Counted from the stretch's first letter, positions 34,057 to 43,596 are shown. The stretch is 64,000 bases of DNA from Prosthecobacter vanneervenii (GCF_014203095.1 NZ_JACHIG010000002.1:487695-551694); one strand, 5' to 3'. Notes: a model not told the origin generated them from the sequence alone. Made by a program: numbers and translations.

Positions 34057-35055
34057 GTGGAAGACCTCTTCGGCCATCGCATCTCCTACCTCCGCGTTTC
34101 CGTCACCGACCGGTGCAACGAACGCTGCCGCTACTGCATGCCCGAGGAGGAGCAGACCTGGTTCGCCAAGGAGGAAACCCTCAGCTATGACGAGCTCCTG
34201 CGCGTCGTCCGCGTGGGCGCCACCCTCGGCATTAAAAAGATCCGCGTCACTGGCGGCGAGCCCCTCACCCGCCCCGGCGTCGCCGGCTTCTGCGCCGAAC
34301 TCTCCCACATCCCCGGCATCGACGAAATCGGCATCTCCACCAACGGCACCCTACTAGCCAAACTGGACGGCGGCATCACCATCGCCGAGCACCTCGTCAA
34401 AGCCGGCGTCCGTACCGCCAACATCTCCCTCGACTCCCTCGACCGCGCCGTCTATCAGCGCACCACCAGCCGCGACCTCCTCCCCCGCGTGCTCGATGGC
34501 ATCGAAGCAGCCCGCGCCGCAGGTTTCCAGTCCATCAAGCTAAACTGCGTCCTCATGAAGGGCCAGACCGAGCGCGAGCTGCCCGACCTCATCGACTTCG
34601 CCCGCCAGAAAGACGCCCTCCTCCGCTTCATCGAGCTCATGCCCGTGAGCACCCAGGAGGTGCTGAGCGACGACACCTTCCTCCCCGTCGCCACCGCCAA
34701 AAAGCTCGTCGAGCAGACCACCGGGCCTCTCATCGAGTCCCCCGATTTCAAGACCAACGGCCCCGCTGTCTATCATCGCGCCCCCGCCACCGGCCAGAAG
34801 ATCGGCTTCATCGGTGCCATGACGAACCTGCACTTCTGCGAGAACTGCAACAAGCTCCGCCTCACCTGCGACGGCAAGCTCCGCCCCTGCCTCGGCTCCT
34901 ACCTTGAGTTCGACCTCCGCACTGTCCTCCGCTCCGGCTGCACCGACTCCGAACTCGCCGCCTTCTTCCAAAACGTCGTCTCTCGCAAACCCAAGGAACA
35001 CGACTTCCGCCACAACTACCAGCCCAACAGGCGCATGATCGCCATCGGCGGTTAA
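34057..35055 (+). CDS. moaA: GTP 3',8-cyclase (molybdenum cofactor)
   Basis: The radical-SAM enzyme starts molybdopterin synthesis by rearranging GTP. The first iron-sulfur site is CNERCRYC (C-x3-C-x2-C). The second is CENCNKLRLTCDGKLRPC (C-x2-C-x13-C). The protein ends in the required Gly-Gly. No ATG lies at the expected place: the GTG at 34057 gives MEDLFGHRISYLRVSVTDRC and 332 residues, the usual length. A TTG at 34018 overlapping the kinase stop is the alternative start. moaC follows on the same strand after 201 bases. Confidence 0.94.
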   Translation: MEDLFGHRISYLRVSVTDRCNERCRYCMPEEEQTWFAKEETLSYDELLRVVRVGATLGIKKIRVTGGEPLTRPGVAGFCAELSHIPGIDEIGISTNGTLLAKLDGGITIAEHLVKAGVRTANISLDSLDRAVYQRTTSRDLLPRVLDGIEAARAAGFQSIKLNCVLMKGQTERELPDLIDFARQKDALLRFIELMPVSTQEVLSDDTFLPVATAKKLVEQTTGPLIESPDFKTNGPAVYHRAPATGQKIGFIGAMTNLHFCENCNKLRLTCDGKLRPCLGSYLEFDLRTVLRSGCTDSELAAFFQNVVSRKPKEHDFRHNYQPNRRMIAIGG

Positions 35056-35085
35056 GCCAACGCGAGCGCGTTAGCGTCTTGGAGT

Positions 35086-35103
35086 GCGGCGCTTCAGCGC
35101 CGC
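35086..35103. repeat. REP-like palindrome in the moaA-moaC gap
   Basis: A seven-base perfect stem, GCGGCGC/GCGCCGC, closes on TTCA. Its surroundings (TCTTGGAGT before, TTTCG after) resemble interspersed palindromic elements common in these genomes. It lacks a following T-run, so it is not a good intrinsic terminator. Only one copy is seen in the window. Confidence 0.45.
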
Positions 35104-35256
35104 TTTCGCAGGCCTTCAAACTCACGCAGACCACAAACTCTCCCCAGGCAGAGGCTTTTCCCCGCACACAGCACCCCTCGAAAACGGCAGCTTCGCGTGC
35201 TACAGTCCAAATTCCCCCACCCCTCATTCGGATTTACTCATTCGTCATTATCCTCC

Positions 35257-35715
35257 ATGCCCGCCCTCACCCATCTCAACCGCAAAGGCGAAGCCGCCAT
35301 GGTCGATGTCTCCGCCAAGCCCCCCGTGCTCCGTGAAGCCGTCGCCGAAGGACGCATCCTGCTTCAGCCCGCCACGCTCGATCTCATCCGCAGCAACCAG
35401 GTCAAAAAAGGCGACGTCCTCAGCATCGCCCGCATCGCCGGCATCCAGGCCGCCAAGCAGACGCAGTACCTCATTCCCCTCTGCCACCAGATCCCGCTGA
35501 GTAAAGTGCAGCTCGACTTTGAGCTTCGCTCCAAGGCCGTCCACATCACCGCCACCGCCATCACCGTCGCCCCCACCGGCGTCGAAATGGAAGCCCTCAC
35601 CGCCGTCTCCGTTGCCGCCCTTACCATCTACGACATGTGCAAAGCCGCCGACAAAAAGATGCGCATCGAAGGCGTGAAACTCGTCAGCAAGACCAAAGGC
35701 ACATCTGCAACCTGA
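35257..35715 (+). CDS. moaC: Cyclic pyranopterin monophosphate synthase
   Basis: The enzyme makes cyclic pyranopterin monophosphate from the MoaA product. The 152-residue protein shows family motifs: [43 protein letters not shown] and [16 protein letters not shown]. The ATG at 35257 gives [19 protein letters not shown], the usual MoaC start; an in-frame codon 60 bases upstream is not needed. Placed after moaA, it supplies the second step of the same pathway. The other moa/moe genes are not in the window. Confidence 0.95.
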   Translation: MPALTHLNRKGEAAMVDVSAKPPVLREAVAEGRILLQPATLDLIRSNQVKKGDVLSIARIAGIQAAKQTQYLIPLCHQIPLSKVQLDFELRSKAVHITATAITVAPTGVEMEALTAVSVAALTIYDMCKAADKKMRIEGVKLVSKTKGTSAT

Positions 35716-35744
35716 CAAGGACCAGCAGCAGCCGCAGCCATCCC

Positions 35745-36968
35745 TCAGGAAACCTCCGCCACCACCTGCCTGATCTGCTCACGAAACCGCTGCCAGGAGT
35801 GCTCGCTACTCCAGCTCAAGGCCGCGCTCCTCATTCGCTGAAGCATCGTTTCATCCGCCGCCAGCTGCTTCAGCCGCTCACGAATCGCCTCCGCACTTCG
35901 CACCGGCACGACAAAGCCCTCCTGCCCATCCTGGATCACTCCCTCCAGCCCCGAATGCGGCGTGGTCACCACCGCCAGCCCACAGGCCATCGCCTCCAGC
36001 AGCACCAGCGCCAGTCCTTCGTACAGCGTCGGCAGTACCAGCACATCATGCTGCCTCATCTCCGCCAGCACCTCAGCATGAGATAATCCGGCACGATGCC
36101 GGTGCGCCGCCAGAAAAGCATCCAGCGCCGCACAGGGCTTATCCGCTGTTCGGGAGCCAATAACCGTCAGCTCCGCCACTCCCTCCAGGCCACTCATGGC
36201 CTCCGCCAGATAGCTCAGTCCCTTGCCCTGGTTCAGACTGCCCACATACAGCACACGCAGGCTACATTGGGTCCGGGCTGCAGGAGAAGTCGGCGCACCA
36301 GGCTCAGGACATCCATACGGCACGACATGCACCCTGGCTCTGAAAGACGGAGCCAGCTTCAGGCTCTCACGCACCAGCTCACTTGGCACCACCACCACAT
36401 CCGCCATTTGCAGCTCTCGATCCCGCCTCAGCATCGCCTCGCTGCCATCTTCCATCACAGGCAGGGTCGCCGCCCACTCTGGTTTTAGTCCGGCTTCCTC
36501 CCTCACCACATCCCGGGTAAAGCGCCAGTAGGGCGTCGGCAGCTCATAGATCGTCCGCAGGCCCCTCTCACGCGCTGCCAGAAACGTATGCTCCGCCGCA
36601 TCCATGTAGGCATACACCGCTTGCACACCATGGCTTTGCCTCACAGCACGGCTCACCTCCCCGTCAAACCACCGTACCACCTGATCCAGCCTTCCCAGCC
36701 TGCCAGCCAGCGGCAGTCTCCTCAGCCCCGGCACACTGCGACAGGCCAGCCTCAGCAGCTCCCGTGAGGCATGAGACTTCATGAAAGGCTCCACCACTTC
36801 AGGAAAGGTGCGGCGTGCCCCTGCCCCCGTCAGACGCCTCAGCCACACAGGCACCACGAGAGTCGTGTGAAACGCCTCCAGCGAACCTGCCTCAGCCAGC
36901 GCCTGCGCCACGGCACAGCTGTTCGGATTGCCCGTAAAATGTGAAACCAACACCTGCATGCCCTCCAT
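35745..36968 (-). CDS. GT4 family glycosyltransferase
   Basis: The 407-residue protein has a GT-B layout. The N-terminal half has HFTGNPNSCAVAQALAEAG and AYMDAAEHTFLAARERG. The C-terminal half has LYVGSLNQGKGLSYLAEA and the nucleotide-sugar site PTLYEGLALVLLEAMACG. Two starts are possible, ATG at 36968 and ATG at 36959, with no decisive ribosome-binding site. It has no operon partners: moaC is convergent and the DUF1501 terminator lies behind it. Acceptor and donor are unknown. Confidence 0.85.
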   Translation of the reverse strand: MEGMQVLVSHFTGNPNSCAVAQALAEAGSLEAFHTTLVVPVWLRRLTGAGARRTFPEVVEPFMKSHASRELLRLACRSVPGLRRLPLAGRLGRLDQVVRWFDGEVSRAVRQSHGVQAVYAYMDAAEHTFLAARERGLRTIYELPTPYWRFTRDVVREEAGLKPEWAATLPVMEDGSEAMLRRDRELQMADVVVVPSELVRESLKLAPSFRARVHVVPYGCPEPGAPTSPAARTQCSLRVLYVGSLNQGKGLSYLAEAMSGLEGVAELTVIGSRTADKPCAALDAFLAAHRHRAGLSHAEVLAEMRQHDVLVLPTLYEGLALVLLEAMACGLAVVTTPHSGLEGVIQDGQEGFVVPVRSAEAIRERLKQLAADETMLQRMRSAALSWSSEHSWQRFREQIRQVVAEVS

Positions 36969-37028
36969 CCCTCATCCCTGAAAACAAACAGTCAAACCCC
37001 ATGTTGCCTCCTGCAGGCGCGAGCGCAC

Positions 37029-37062
37029 AAAAAAGCACGCGATGCCTCACAGCATCGCGTGC
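37029..37062 (-). terminator. Rho-independent terminator of the DUF1501 operon
   Basis: On the minus strand an 11-base perfect stem (GCACGCGATGC with GCATCGCGTGC) with a six-base loop is followed by six T. It lies 25 bases beyond the DUF1501 stop codon. Confidence 0.93.
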
Positions 37063-37086
37063 TCCCAAAGATCTCAAAATCTCACT

Positions 37087-38394
37087 TTACGCAAACACGC
37101 CCGTCAGCGGCTGCCCCTTGTCCGCGATGGTGAACGGACGCTTGCTCGGGCTGTAGATCACCTGATCGAGCGGCAGACCCAGGGCGTACGCGATCGTGGC
37201 GTTGAAGTCCATGATCTTGACCTTGTCCTCCACCACCTCACGGCCTTCCTTGTCGGTCTTGCCGTAGGTGAAGCCCTGCTTCACGCCACCGCCAAACATG
37301 ACGCCGGAGAAAGCCTTCGGATAGTGGTCACGTCCGGCATTCTGATTGATGTCAGGTGTGCGGCCAAACTCAGACGTCAGCACGATGAGCGTCTCTTCCA
37401 GCAGACCGCGGTTGTGCAGGTCAGAAACGAGCGTGGCCAGTCCCTTGTCCAGCGTTTCGCAGCGGTCCGGCACCGCCACAAAGTTGGCGTTGTGCGTGTC
37501 CCAGCCACCGAGGGAGACTTCCACAAAGCGCACCCCGCGCTCCACCAGACGGCGGGCCAGCAGGCACCCCTGGCCAAAGGCTTCCTTGCCGTAGGCCGCA
37601 CGGAGTTCGCCGGGCTCTTCGCTCAGATCAAAGGCCTTCAGGTCTTCCGACTTCATCATCGCAATCGCGTCATCATACATGTCGGCATAGGCCTTCACAT
37701 TGCGGTGCGGGAAAGTGCTGCGGAAGTCCTTGTCCAGCTCATCGGCCAGCTTCATGCGCGCCTGGAACTTCTCCTCCGGGCTGCCGTTCTTGATGTTTTT
37801 CAGGCCGTTCTCCGGATTGCTCACAAACAGCGGCGCCTGCGCAGCCGGGAAGAAGCCCGCGCCGGGATGGCGGCTGTCATTGCCAATGAAGACAAAGTTC
37901 GGCAGCGTGCTGTTGCCACCACCTTGGAACACATTGAGCCACGCACCCATGGCAGGATGGCGGATCGTGCCACGCATCTCGTAGCTGGTGTGCATCATGT
38001 AGTTCCCCTGCTCATGCGCACCCTGAGTGGAGGACAGGGAGTTGATCACCGTACCATGGTGCATCTGCTGCGCGGTCAGCGGCAGATACTCAGAAATGCG
38101 CACACCATCCGCACTGGTCTTGATCGGCTTCGTCGGACCGGCGGTCTCCACACCTTCCTTCGGATCCCAGGTGTCCATGTGGGACTGGCCACCGCTCATG
38201 TACAAGTAGATCACGTTCTTGGCCGTGGCCGCCTGCTTCAGCTTTGAGGAGCCCTCAAAAGCCGCGAACGATTTGCTCGTGAGCGACTGGCCCAGCAGGC
38301 CGACGCCGAGGAGAGAGCTGGCGGTTTTCACCGCGAAGTCACGCCGGGAGATTTCTCCCGAGCGGAGGAGTTTGGAGGCGAGTTCCTGTTTCAT
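37087..38394 (-). CDS. DUF1501 protein (sulfatase-fold), Tat-type signal
   Basis: The 435-residue product begins with an ISRRDF twin-arginine-like motif and a hydrophobic ASSLLGVGLLG stretch, typical of Tat-exported DUF1501 proteins. Family motifs follow: NVIYLYMSGGQSHMDTWDPK, GDxxxHPGAGF-like segments, VEVSLGGWDTH, and LIVLTSEFGRTP. DUF1501 has an alkaline-phosphatase-like fold. Its partner is the DUF1549/DUF1553 protein encoded directly upstream, 35 bases away. This pair is almost exclusive to Planctomycetota and Verrucomicrobiota. Its role, possibly in polysaccharide use, is not settled. Confidence 0.94.
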   Translation of the reverse strand: MKQELASKLLRSGEISRRDFAVKTASSLLGVGLLGQSLTSKSFAAFEGSSKLKQAATAKNVIYLYMSGGQSHMDTWDPKEGVETAGPTKPIKTSADGVRISEYLPLTAQQMHHGTVINSLSSTQGAHEQGNYMMHTSYEMRGTIRHPAMGAWLNVFQGGGNSTLPNFVFIGNDSRHPGAGFFPAAQAPLFVSNPENGLKNIKNGSPEEKFQARMKLADELDKDFRSTFPHRNVKAYADMYDDAIAMMKSEDLKAFDLSEEPGELRAAYGKEAFGQGCLLARRLVERGVRFVEVSLGGWDTHNANFVAVPDRCETLDKGLATLVSDLHNRGLLEETLIVLTSEFGRTPDINQNAGRDHYPKAFSGVMFGGGVKQGFTYGKTDKEGREVVEDKVKIMDFNATIAYALGLPLDQVIYSPSKRPFTIADKGQPLTGVFA

Positions 38395-38429
38395 GGAGTG
38401 CGCGCGTTGGGTGTTGGGTGGGTGCTGTC

Positions 38430-40931
38430 TTACTGAATGAAAATAAACTGCTGCGTGTTCAGCAGCGCAAAGACGAGGTCCTCCATGTTGGAAAGGCCGC
38501 CTTCCTGCGCCTTGAGCCAGGCCGCTTTTTCGTTGGCTGTGGGCTTGCGGGTCAGCAGCGTCATGTAGATGGCGTCCACCTTGTCATCCGGATACGGGGC
38601 CTTCTTCACCGTCAGCATCAGCTGGCTGTAGCTGCTGGTGATCTGCGGCAGCAGGCTGCCGTTCATCATCGCCAAAGCCTGCGGTACGCTGGCGTCGCTG
38701 TTCGCGTTTTCGATCGTCTCGCGGTCGCTCTGGCCAAACTCGCGCAGGTAGTGGCCGCGCGGCGCGGGGCTTTCCAGCTCGGCGGCGCGCAGCGTGTCGC
38801 GGCTGATGCGCTCACGGCTGGCGATGTAGCTCTTGCGTTCCTTCTCGTTGGTGATGCCAAAGAAGTCCGCCTCTTCCGCGTAGGCATCTCTGGCCTTCTG
38901 CGCCACAGCCTGCCGCTCCTCCTTGCTCAGCTCCTTGCGGTCATAGCCAGGGATGATGATCTTCTCCATCTTGGCTCCGTTCACCATCATCATCGAGTCA
39001 CCACCGCTCATCATCATGGCAGGCGCGGCATCAGCTCCGCTGCTGGCTCCGGGCTTGCTTGGAGTCAATGAAGCAGTCGCATAAGGCTTGCCGGTCACCT
39101 TCTCATAGAGCTTCTTCTGTCCGGGGGCGACCACTTCCGTGAATGTGACACGGCGGCCTTCGCTCTGAATGCGATTCACCTCGGTGCGGATGGCATCAGC
39201 CTTCTTCTTCAGCTCATCAGCCTTCGCCATGGCCGCCACGCGAGCCGGGCCTTCAGGCATGGCCTCCGCCTCATCCTTGGCAGCCTTGGCGGCGGTGCGT
39301 GCTTCGGCAAAGAGCTTCTGCTGTGCATCCGTGCGCTCGCGGTTCTTGCTGTAGATGTCTGCCGCTCTCTTGAATCCTGCCAGCGCCTCCTCAGGGCTCA
39401 GAGACTCCACCCCGTCTGCGATCTTCTTGGCCTGCAGGATGCGCTGCTCCATGACCTCACGGTTGGCCTCGTTGATCATGTCCGGGCTCGGGTTGATCAG
39501 CGTCACAAAGGAGTCCCACATCTGCTCGGCGCTCATACGGCGCAGCAGCGGTCCGGTAAAGTGGTACACAGTGCCCGGAGCATGCTCCTCACGAGTCACC
39601 TGCGCCTGGTAGGTCTTCGTATTGTAGAGCACACGCAGCACGCCCTTCATGTCATACTTCATGTCCACCACCAGCTTTTCCAGATGCTTCTCCAGTTCCG
39701 GCACCATCGGCACCGTGTTGTCCATCAGCTCATCCAGAGGCTCGATCAGCGCCAGCCCAAAGGCGCGCTTCCACAGGCGGTTGGCAATGACGGTGGTAAA
39801 GCGCGGATTCTCCGGGCTCGTCATCCAGCGTGCATAGGCCTGCAGTGGCGTCTCGCCTGGCTGGGTGATGCACTCATGCCCCATCATCGTGCCGGGCTCC
39901 ACCACGGAATTCGGCTTCGCATCGCTGTACTGGTAGTCATGCGGCAGCGTCGGCTTGCGGTCACGCAGGCTCACCGAGGTGTAGCGCATGGTGTCGCGCA
40001 CATCGTTCATGGCCTCCTGATAGCTGCGCTGTTCCTTGCGCAGCGCCTGGCGCACCTCCTCACGCTTCTTGTTCACCTCCTTCATCTCCGCCTCATAGTT
40101 TTTGTAGGCGGCCAGATAGTCCTTCTGCAGCTTCTCCCGCTCCTCGTTGGACATCTTGCCGTTGATGTTCGGCCGCTGCGGGCGCTTCGGTTCGGCGATG
40201 GCATCGCGGGCAGCCTTCTCTTTCTCACGCAGCAGGTCTGTCACGCCGCTGACGGTGTCGCCACCATAGTCCTGCGTCTGCACGCCGTAGGTAAAGGCGG
40301 CCATCTTGTAAAACTGCATCTGCGTCCACTTGTCGAAGGGGTGGTTGTGGCACTGCGCACACTCGATTCGGGTGCCCAGAAACACGCGCACCGTGTTGGC
40401 CATGTTGTCCAGCGGCATGCCGCGGTCGCGCATGTAGTAGCCGATGGCGCCATCCTCCCAAGCCTTGCCCTGCGCAGCCACCATGTCGCGCACAAACTGG
40501 TCATACGGCTTGTTCTTGCGCAGGCTGTCTTTCACAAAGTTCGCATACGCCGCACCAGTAATCGCACCCGTCTGGTTGCCGTTGCTGGTCACGCGCAAAA
40601 CATCCGCCCAGTAGTTAAAAAAGTGCTGCACGTAGGCTTCCGACGCCAGCAGCTTGTCGATCAGCTTCGCACGCTTGTCAGCCTCCGTGGAGTTCAGAAA
40701 CGCCTCCGCCTCGCGCGTCGTCGGGATGCGCCCGATGATGTCCAGGTAGATGCGGCGCACAAAAGTGTTGTCGTCCGTCTGCGGGTTGCCCTTGAGCTTG
40801 TTCGCAGCCCAGTCTTTGGCCAGAATGGCATCAATCTGCTTTGCAGCCGCAGCCGTATCCTGCGGCCCTGCGGCCTGCATGGAAGTCACCATGGCCGATG
40901 CCATGAGCGGAAAGATGAGGAGCTTCTTCAT
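38430..40931 (-). CDS. DUF1549/DUF1553 secreted protein with CxxCH motif
   Basis: The ATG at 40931 starts a signal peptide, MKKLLIFPLMASAMVTSMQA, giving 833 residues. A GTG 36 bases upstream is the alternative. The DUF1549 half has RRIYLDIIGRIPTTREAEAFL and the CAQCHNHPFDKW motif with a CxxCH heme-type signature. The DUF1553 half has RFTTVIANRLWKRAFGLAL, and the C-terminus is ALLNTQQFIFIQ. A charged, alanine-rich coiled-coil insertion occupies roughly residues 540-620. It forms an operon with the DUF1501 gene. The CxxCH could bind heme, but that has not been shown for most members. Confidence 0.92.
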   Translation of the reverse strand: MKKLLIFPLMASAMVTSMQAAGPQDTAAAAKQIDAILAKDWAANKLKGNPQTDDNTFVRRIYLDIIGRIPTTREAEAFLNSTEADKRAKLIDKLLASEAYVQHFFNYWADVLRVTSNGNQTGAITGAAYANFVKDSLRKNKPYDQFVRDMVAAQGKAWEDGAIGYYMRDRGMPLDNMANTVRVFLGTRIECAQCHNHPFDKWTQMQFYKMAAFTYGVQTQDYGGDTVSGVTDLLREKEKAARDAIAEPKRPQRPNINGKMSNEEREKLQKDYLAAYKNYEAEMKEVNKKREEVRQALRKEQRSYQEAMNDVRDTMRYTSVSLRDRKPTLPHDYQYSDAKPNSVVEPGTMMGHECITQPGETPLQAYARWMTSPENPRFTTVIANRLWKRAFGLALIEPLDELMDNTVPMVPELEKHLEKLVVDMKYDMKGVLRVLYNTKTYQAQVTREEHAPGTVYHFTGPLLRRMSAEQMWDSFVTLINPSPDMINEANREVMEQRILQAKKIADGVESLSPEEALAGFKRAADIYSKNRERTDAQQKLFAEARTAAKAAKDEAEAMPEGPARVAAMAKADELKKKADAIRTEVNRIQSEGRRVTFTEVVAPGQKKLYEKVTGKPYATASLTPSKPGASSGADAAPAMMMSGGDSMMMVNGAKMEKIIIPGYDRKELSKEERQAVAQKARDAYAEEADFFGITNEKERKSYIASRERISRDTLRAAELESPAPRGHYLREFGQSDRETIENANSDASVPQALAMMNGSLLPQITSSYSQLMLTVKKAPYPDDKVDAIYMTLLTRKPTANEKAAWLKAQEGGLSNMEDLVFALLNTQQFIFIQ

Positions 40932-41014
40932 GTGGCGAGAAACGCCAGCAAAAAGCGACTTTATCACAATTAAGGCACATTCCGTGCCAAAAAACTCTGA
41001 AAGATCCCAGCCCC

Positions 41015-41407
41015 TTACCGCGCATGCTCCCGCCGCTTCACGAGCAACTGATGAATCCCTTTGCGCAGGATGCTCACGTTGAAATCCACAATCAGCCCCG
41101 CCTTGAAGCGCCCCAGCTTCACCTTGCTCTCCAGTTCCTGCTGCTGCTGCGGTGTGACCTCCCCCTGCGCTCGCACCAGGAGAAGCAGGACGTCCCCAAT
41201 GACAAAATCCAGCCGCGTGCTCGTCTGCACACGCCGTCCGTGATACTCAAACTCCAGCGGCACCTGCCTCCTGAAATCAAACTCCATGTCTCGCAGCTCG
41301 ATGGCCACGCACTCCTCGTACGCATCTGCTGTGAGACCGGGCCCGAGCGCACGATGCACGTTCATGCACGCACCGATCACGAGATGTGGCAGGTCGGCGG
41401 CATTCAT
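41015..41407 (-). CDS. GxxExxY-family protein with changed motif residues
   Basis: The 130-residue protein matches the GxxExxY family by ACMNVHRALGPG, YEECVAIEL, FDFRRQVPLEFEYHGRRV and GLIVDFNVSILRKGIHQL. The name-giving motif is altered: GLTADAY has Ala where Glu is expected. The nuclease-like E-x-K of the core reads LLVRAQ, so catalytic activity is doubtful. The start codon at 41407 overlaps the stop of the upstream sulfatase-like gene by four bases. Function of the family is not established. Confidence 0.82.
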   Translation of the reverse strand: MNAADLPHLVIGACMNVHRALGPGLTADAYEECVAIELRDMEFDFRRQVPLEFEYHGRRVQTSTRLDFVIGDVLLLLVRAQGEVTPQQQQELESKVKLGRFKAGLIVDFNVSILRKGIHQLLVKRREHAR

Positions 41408-43596
41408 GGCGCGACAGGCTGCAGGGTGTCCTCTCCCAGGATGCCGTAGATCTCCGCCGTGGTGCTCTGCTTGTGCGTCGTCAGCCACTGGTCCATCGCA
41501 GCGGAGAGCCGCGCCTTCACCTCCGGATAGCGCAGCTTCACATCATGCTCGCAGTGCGGATCAGCACGCACATCAAAAAGCCGCTCGATAGAGTGGTGCA
41601 CCCCCGGCGTACGGATGTACTTGAAGCGTTCTGTGCGCACACAGTGCTCCTTCGTTTTCAGCACCGCATCCTGAAACTTGTCCTTCAGCACAAAGTGAAA
41701 GTCGAAGTCCGGATCGATAAACGTCGTCTCATCCATCGGCGGAATGAAAAGCGGCTCCTCCCCCGGGATGGTGCGGCGGAAGAAGAGATAGCTCGTCTCC
41801 CCAAAGTAGGCCAGGTCCAGACTCTGTTTCTCGTCACGAATGAGCGGGGCCAGGCTCGTGCCCTCAAAACGCGGCTGCGGCGGTGCTCCCACCAGGTCCA
41901 GCAGCGTCGGCGCAAAATCCAGCGTGCGCGTCAGCTGCGTATGCCGCTGCGGTTGCTTCAGCCCCGGCACATGCAGAATGGCCGGCACGCGGTTGGCCTG
42001 ATCTCCGCCGTTGAAGGTGGTGCCGTGGCCAAAGGTGCAGTTCGGCTCAAAGAGATCATCGCCATGATCTCCCGTGATCAGGATGATCGTGTCATCCATC
42101 AGCCCCTGCTTCTCCAGCTCCGCCACCACGCGGCCAACCGAATCGTCAAACATCCGCACGCAGCCGTCATACAGCGCCGTGATCTGCTCCACCTCCTCGC
42201 GCGGCAGCTTGCTCCACTTTTCATTGATGTCCGTGCCGCCGATGAACTGGTCCACATTCAGCGCCAGCTCGTGTTTGTGCGGGCCGTCATACTTCGGGTC
42301 CGTCCACAGCTTCGCATAATGCGTGGGCGTCTTGTAAGGCAGGTGCGTGCACGAGTAGTAGCCAAAGAGCAGGAACGGCTTCCGATCCTCCGCGCGCTGC
42401 CGGATTCGGCCGATCACCTGGTCCGTCACCACCTCCGGCGTCATGTAGTTCGCAAAGGACTTCAGCTTCGGGAAGAGCATGTGCCCCACCCGGTTGTCAA
42501 AAAACAGCGGCAGGATCTGGTGATGCAGAAAAACCACCTCGCTCATGTACACCCGGAAGTTGTCAAAATCAGAGACGATGATGTTTTTAAAACCCATCGG
42601 CAGCTCGTTAAAGCTGCACGCACACCAGTCACCGATCACCGTCGTGTCATAGCCCAGCCGCTGCAGCTCCGCACCCAGCGACGGCGCCTCGCGGTTCGCC
42701 CGGTTCACCATCGCACGGTTCGGAAACATATGCCTCACCCCATGCGTGTGCGGATACTGCGAGGAAAACATGCTCGCCAGCGACTCCAGCGTGGAGGCGA
42801 TCGGCGTCAGACAGCGCTCAAAATTCACTCCCTTTGCCGCGATGCGGTCGATGTTGGGAGAAGTCTGCCGCGCGTACCCATTGCACGAGAGATGATCTCC
42901 TCGCAGCGAGTCCGAGCCCAGGATCACGATATTTTTCGGCCTCTTCCTGCCGCCCGCCAGCTCCTCCGCATCCGGCGCACGGCTCACCCCATACCCGCTC
43001 ACTGCCAGCAGCGCCAGGATTCCCGCCACCGCCCCAAAGCTGAAGAGCAGCGGCCGTGCCGTGCGCGCAAACCACCGCCGCAGCTCAAAGAGGTAGAAAA
43101 GCGCCGCCACCACCACCGCAGCCACAGGAAACACCTGCGAGATAAGCGCATGCACCGCATCCTGCACCCGGGTGCCGCACACTCGCCCTAGTGCATCATA
43201 CCAGCCCAGCAGGTAGCTGTAGTCGCCAAAATAGGGTTTCTCCAGCATCAGCCTGAAAATGAAAAAACCGTACAACAGTCCTGCAAACAGCAGCGTGCGC
43301 CACACCACACCACGGCGTGTCGCCGGCCGCACCCGGCCCCACAGCCGTACCAGCGGGTAAATCAGCGCTACATAGCCTGCCGCCACCAGCAGGTAGCCCT
43401 TCAGTACCACCAGATTGCTCCACACCAGGTACCACCAATGGTGCTGTAGCGCCACTTCCGAGAAGCGGTTGTTAAACCCGTACGAGTTCCCCGCAAAGCT
43501 CAGCAACGCGCTCAGATACCACGCCAGCAGCGTCCCCGTCACGGTCAGCACGACGGTCTTCAGAGTATGGCGGCGTGTCAGGTTGGTAGTGGGCAT
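41404..43596 (-). CDS. Membrane-anchored alkaline-phosphatase-superfamily enzyme (sulfatase/LtaS-like)
   Basis: The 730-residue product has about five N-terminal membrane segments (residues 13-35, 55-85, 100-118, 155-172, 185-202) and then a catalytic domain. Metal-site residues appear in LGSDSLRGDHL, ITGDHGDD and FGHGTTF. The position of the sulfatase formylglycine is Thr269, in ASTLESLASMFSSQYPHTHG, and there is no CxPSR. This argues for a phosphotransferase or phosphodiesterase like LtaS/EptA rather than a sulfatase. The domain likely faces the periplasm. The small GxxExxY gene is coupled downstream. Confidence 0.85.
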   Translation of the reverse strand: MPTTNLTRRHTLKTVVLTVTGTLLAWYLSALLSFAGNSYGFNNRFSEVALQHHWWYLVWSNLVVLKGYLLVAAGYVALIYPLVRLWGRVRPATRRGVVWRTLLFAGLLYGFFIFRLMLEKPYFGDYSYLLGWYDALGRVCGTRVQDAVHALISQVFPVAAVVVAALFYLFELRRWFARTARPLLFSFGAVAGILALLAVSGYGVSRAPDAEELAGGRKRPKNIVILGSDSLRGDHLSCNGYARQTSPNIDRIAAKGVNFERCLTPIASTLESLASMFSSQYPHTHGVRHMFPNRAMVNRANREAPSLGAELQRLGYDTTVIGDWCACSFNELPMGFKNIIVSDFDNFRVYMSEVVFLHHQILPLFFDNRVGHMLFPKLKSFANYMTPEVVTDQVIGRIRQRAEDRKPFLLFGYYSCTHLPYKTPTHYAKLWTDPKYDGPHKHELALNVDQFIGGTDINEKWSKLPREEVEQITALYDGCVRMFDDSVGRVVAELEKQGLMDDTIILITGDHGDDLFEPNCTFGHGTTFNGGDQANRVPAILHVPGLKQPQRHTQLTRTLDFAPTLLDLVGAPPQPRFEGTSLAPLIRDEKQSLDLAYFGETSYLFFRRTIPGEEPLFIPPMDETTFIDPDFDFHFVLKDKFQDAVLKTKEHCVRTERFKYIRTPGVHHSIERLFDVRADPHCEHDVKLRYPEVKARLSAAMDQWLTTHKQSTTAEIYGILGEDTLQPVAP

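Noticed and set aside
35086-35103. Palindrome as a terminator of moaA
   Set aside because: There is no T-run after the stem, and the next gene belongs to the same pathway and strand.
41386-43191. A 601-codon plus-strand frame opposite the sulfatase-like gene
   Set aside because: The minus-strand frame has clear catalytic motifs and membrane helices, while this one is Arg/His-rich with no recognisable domain.
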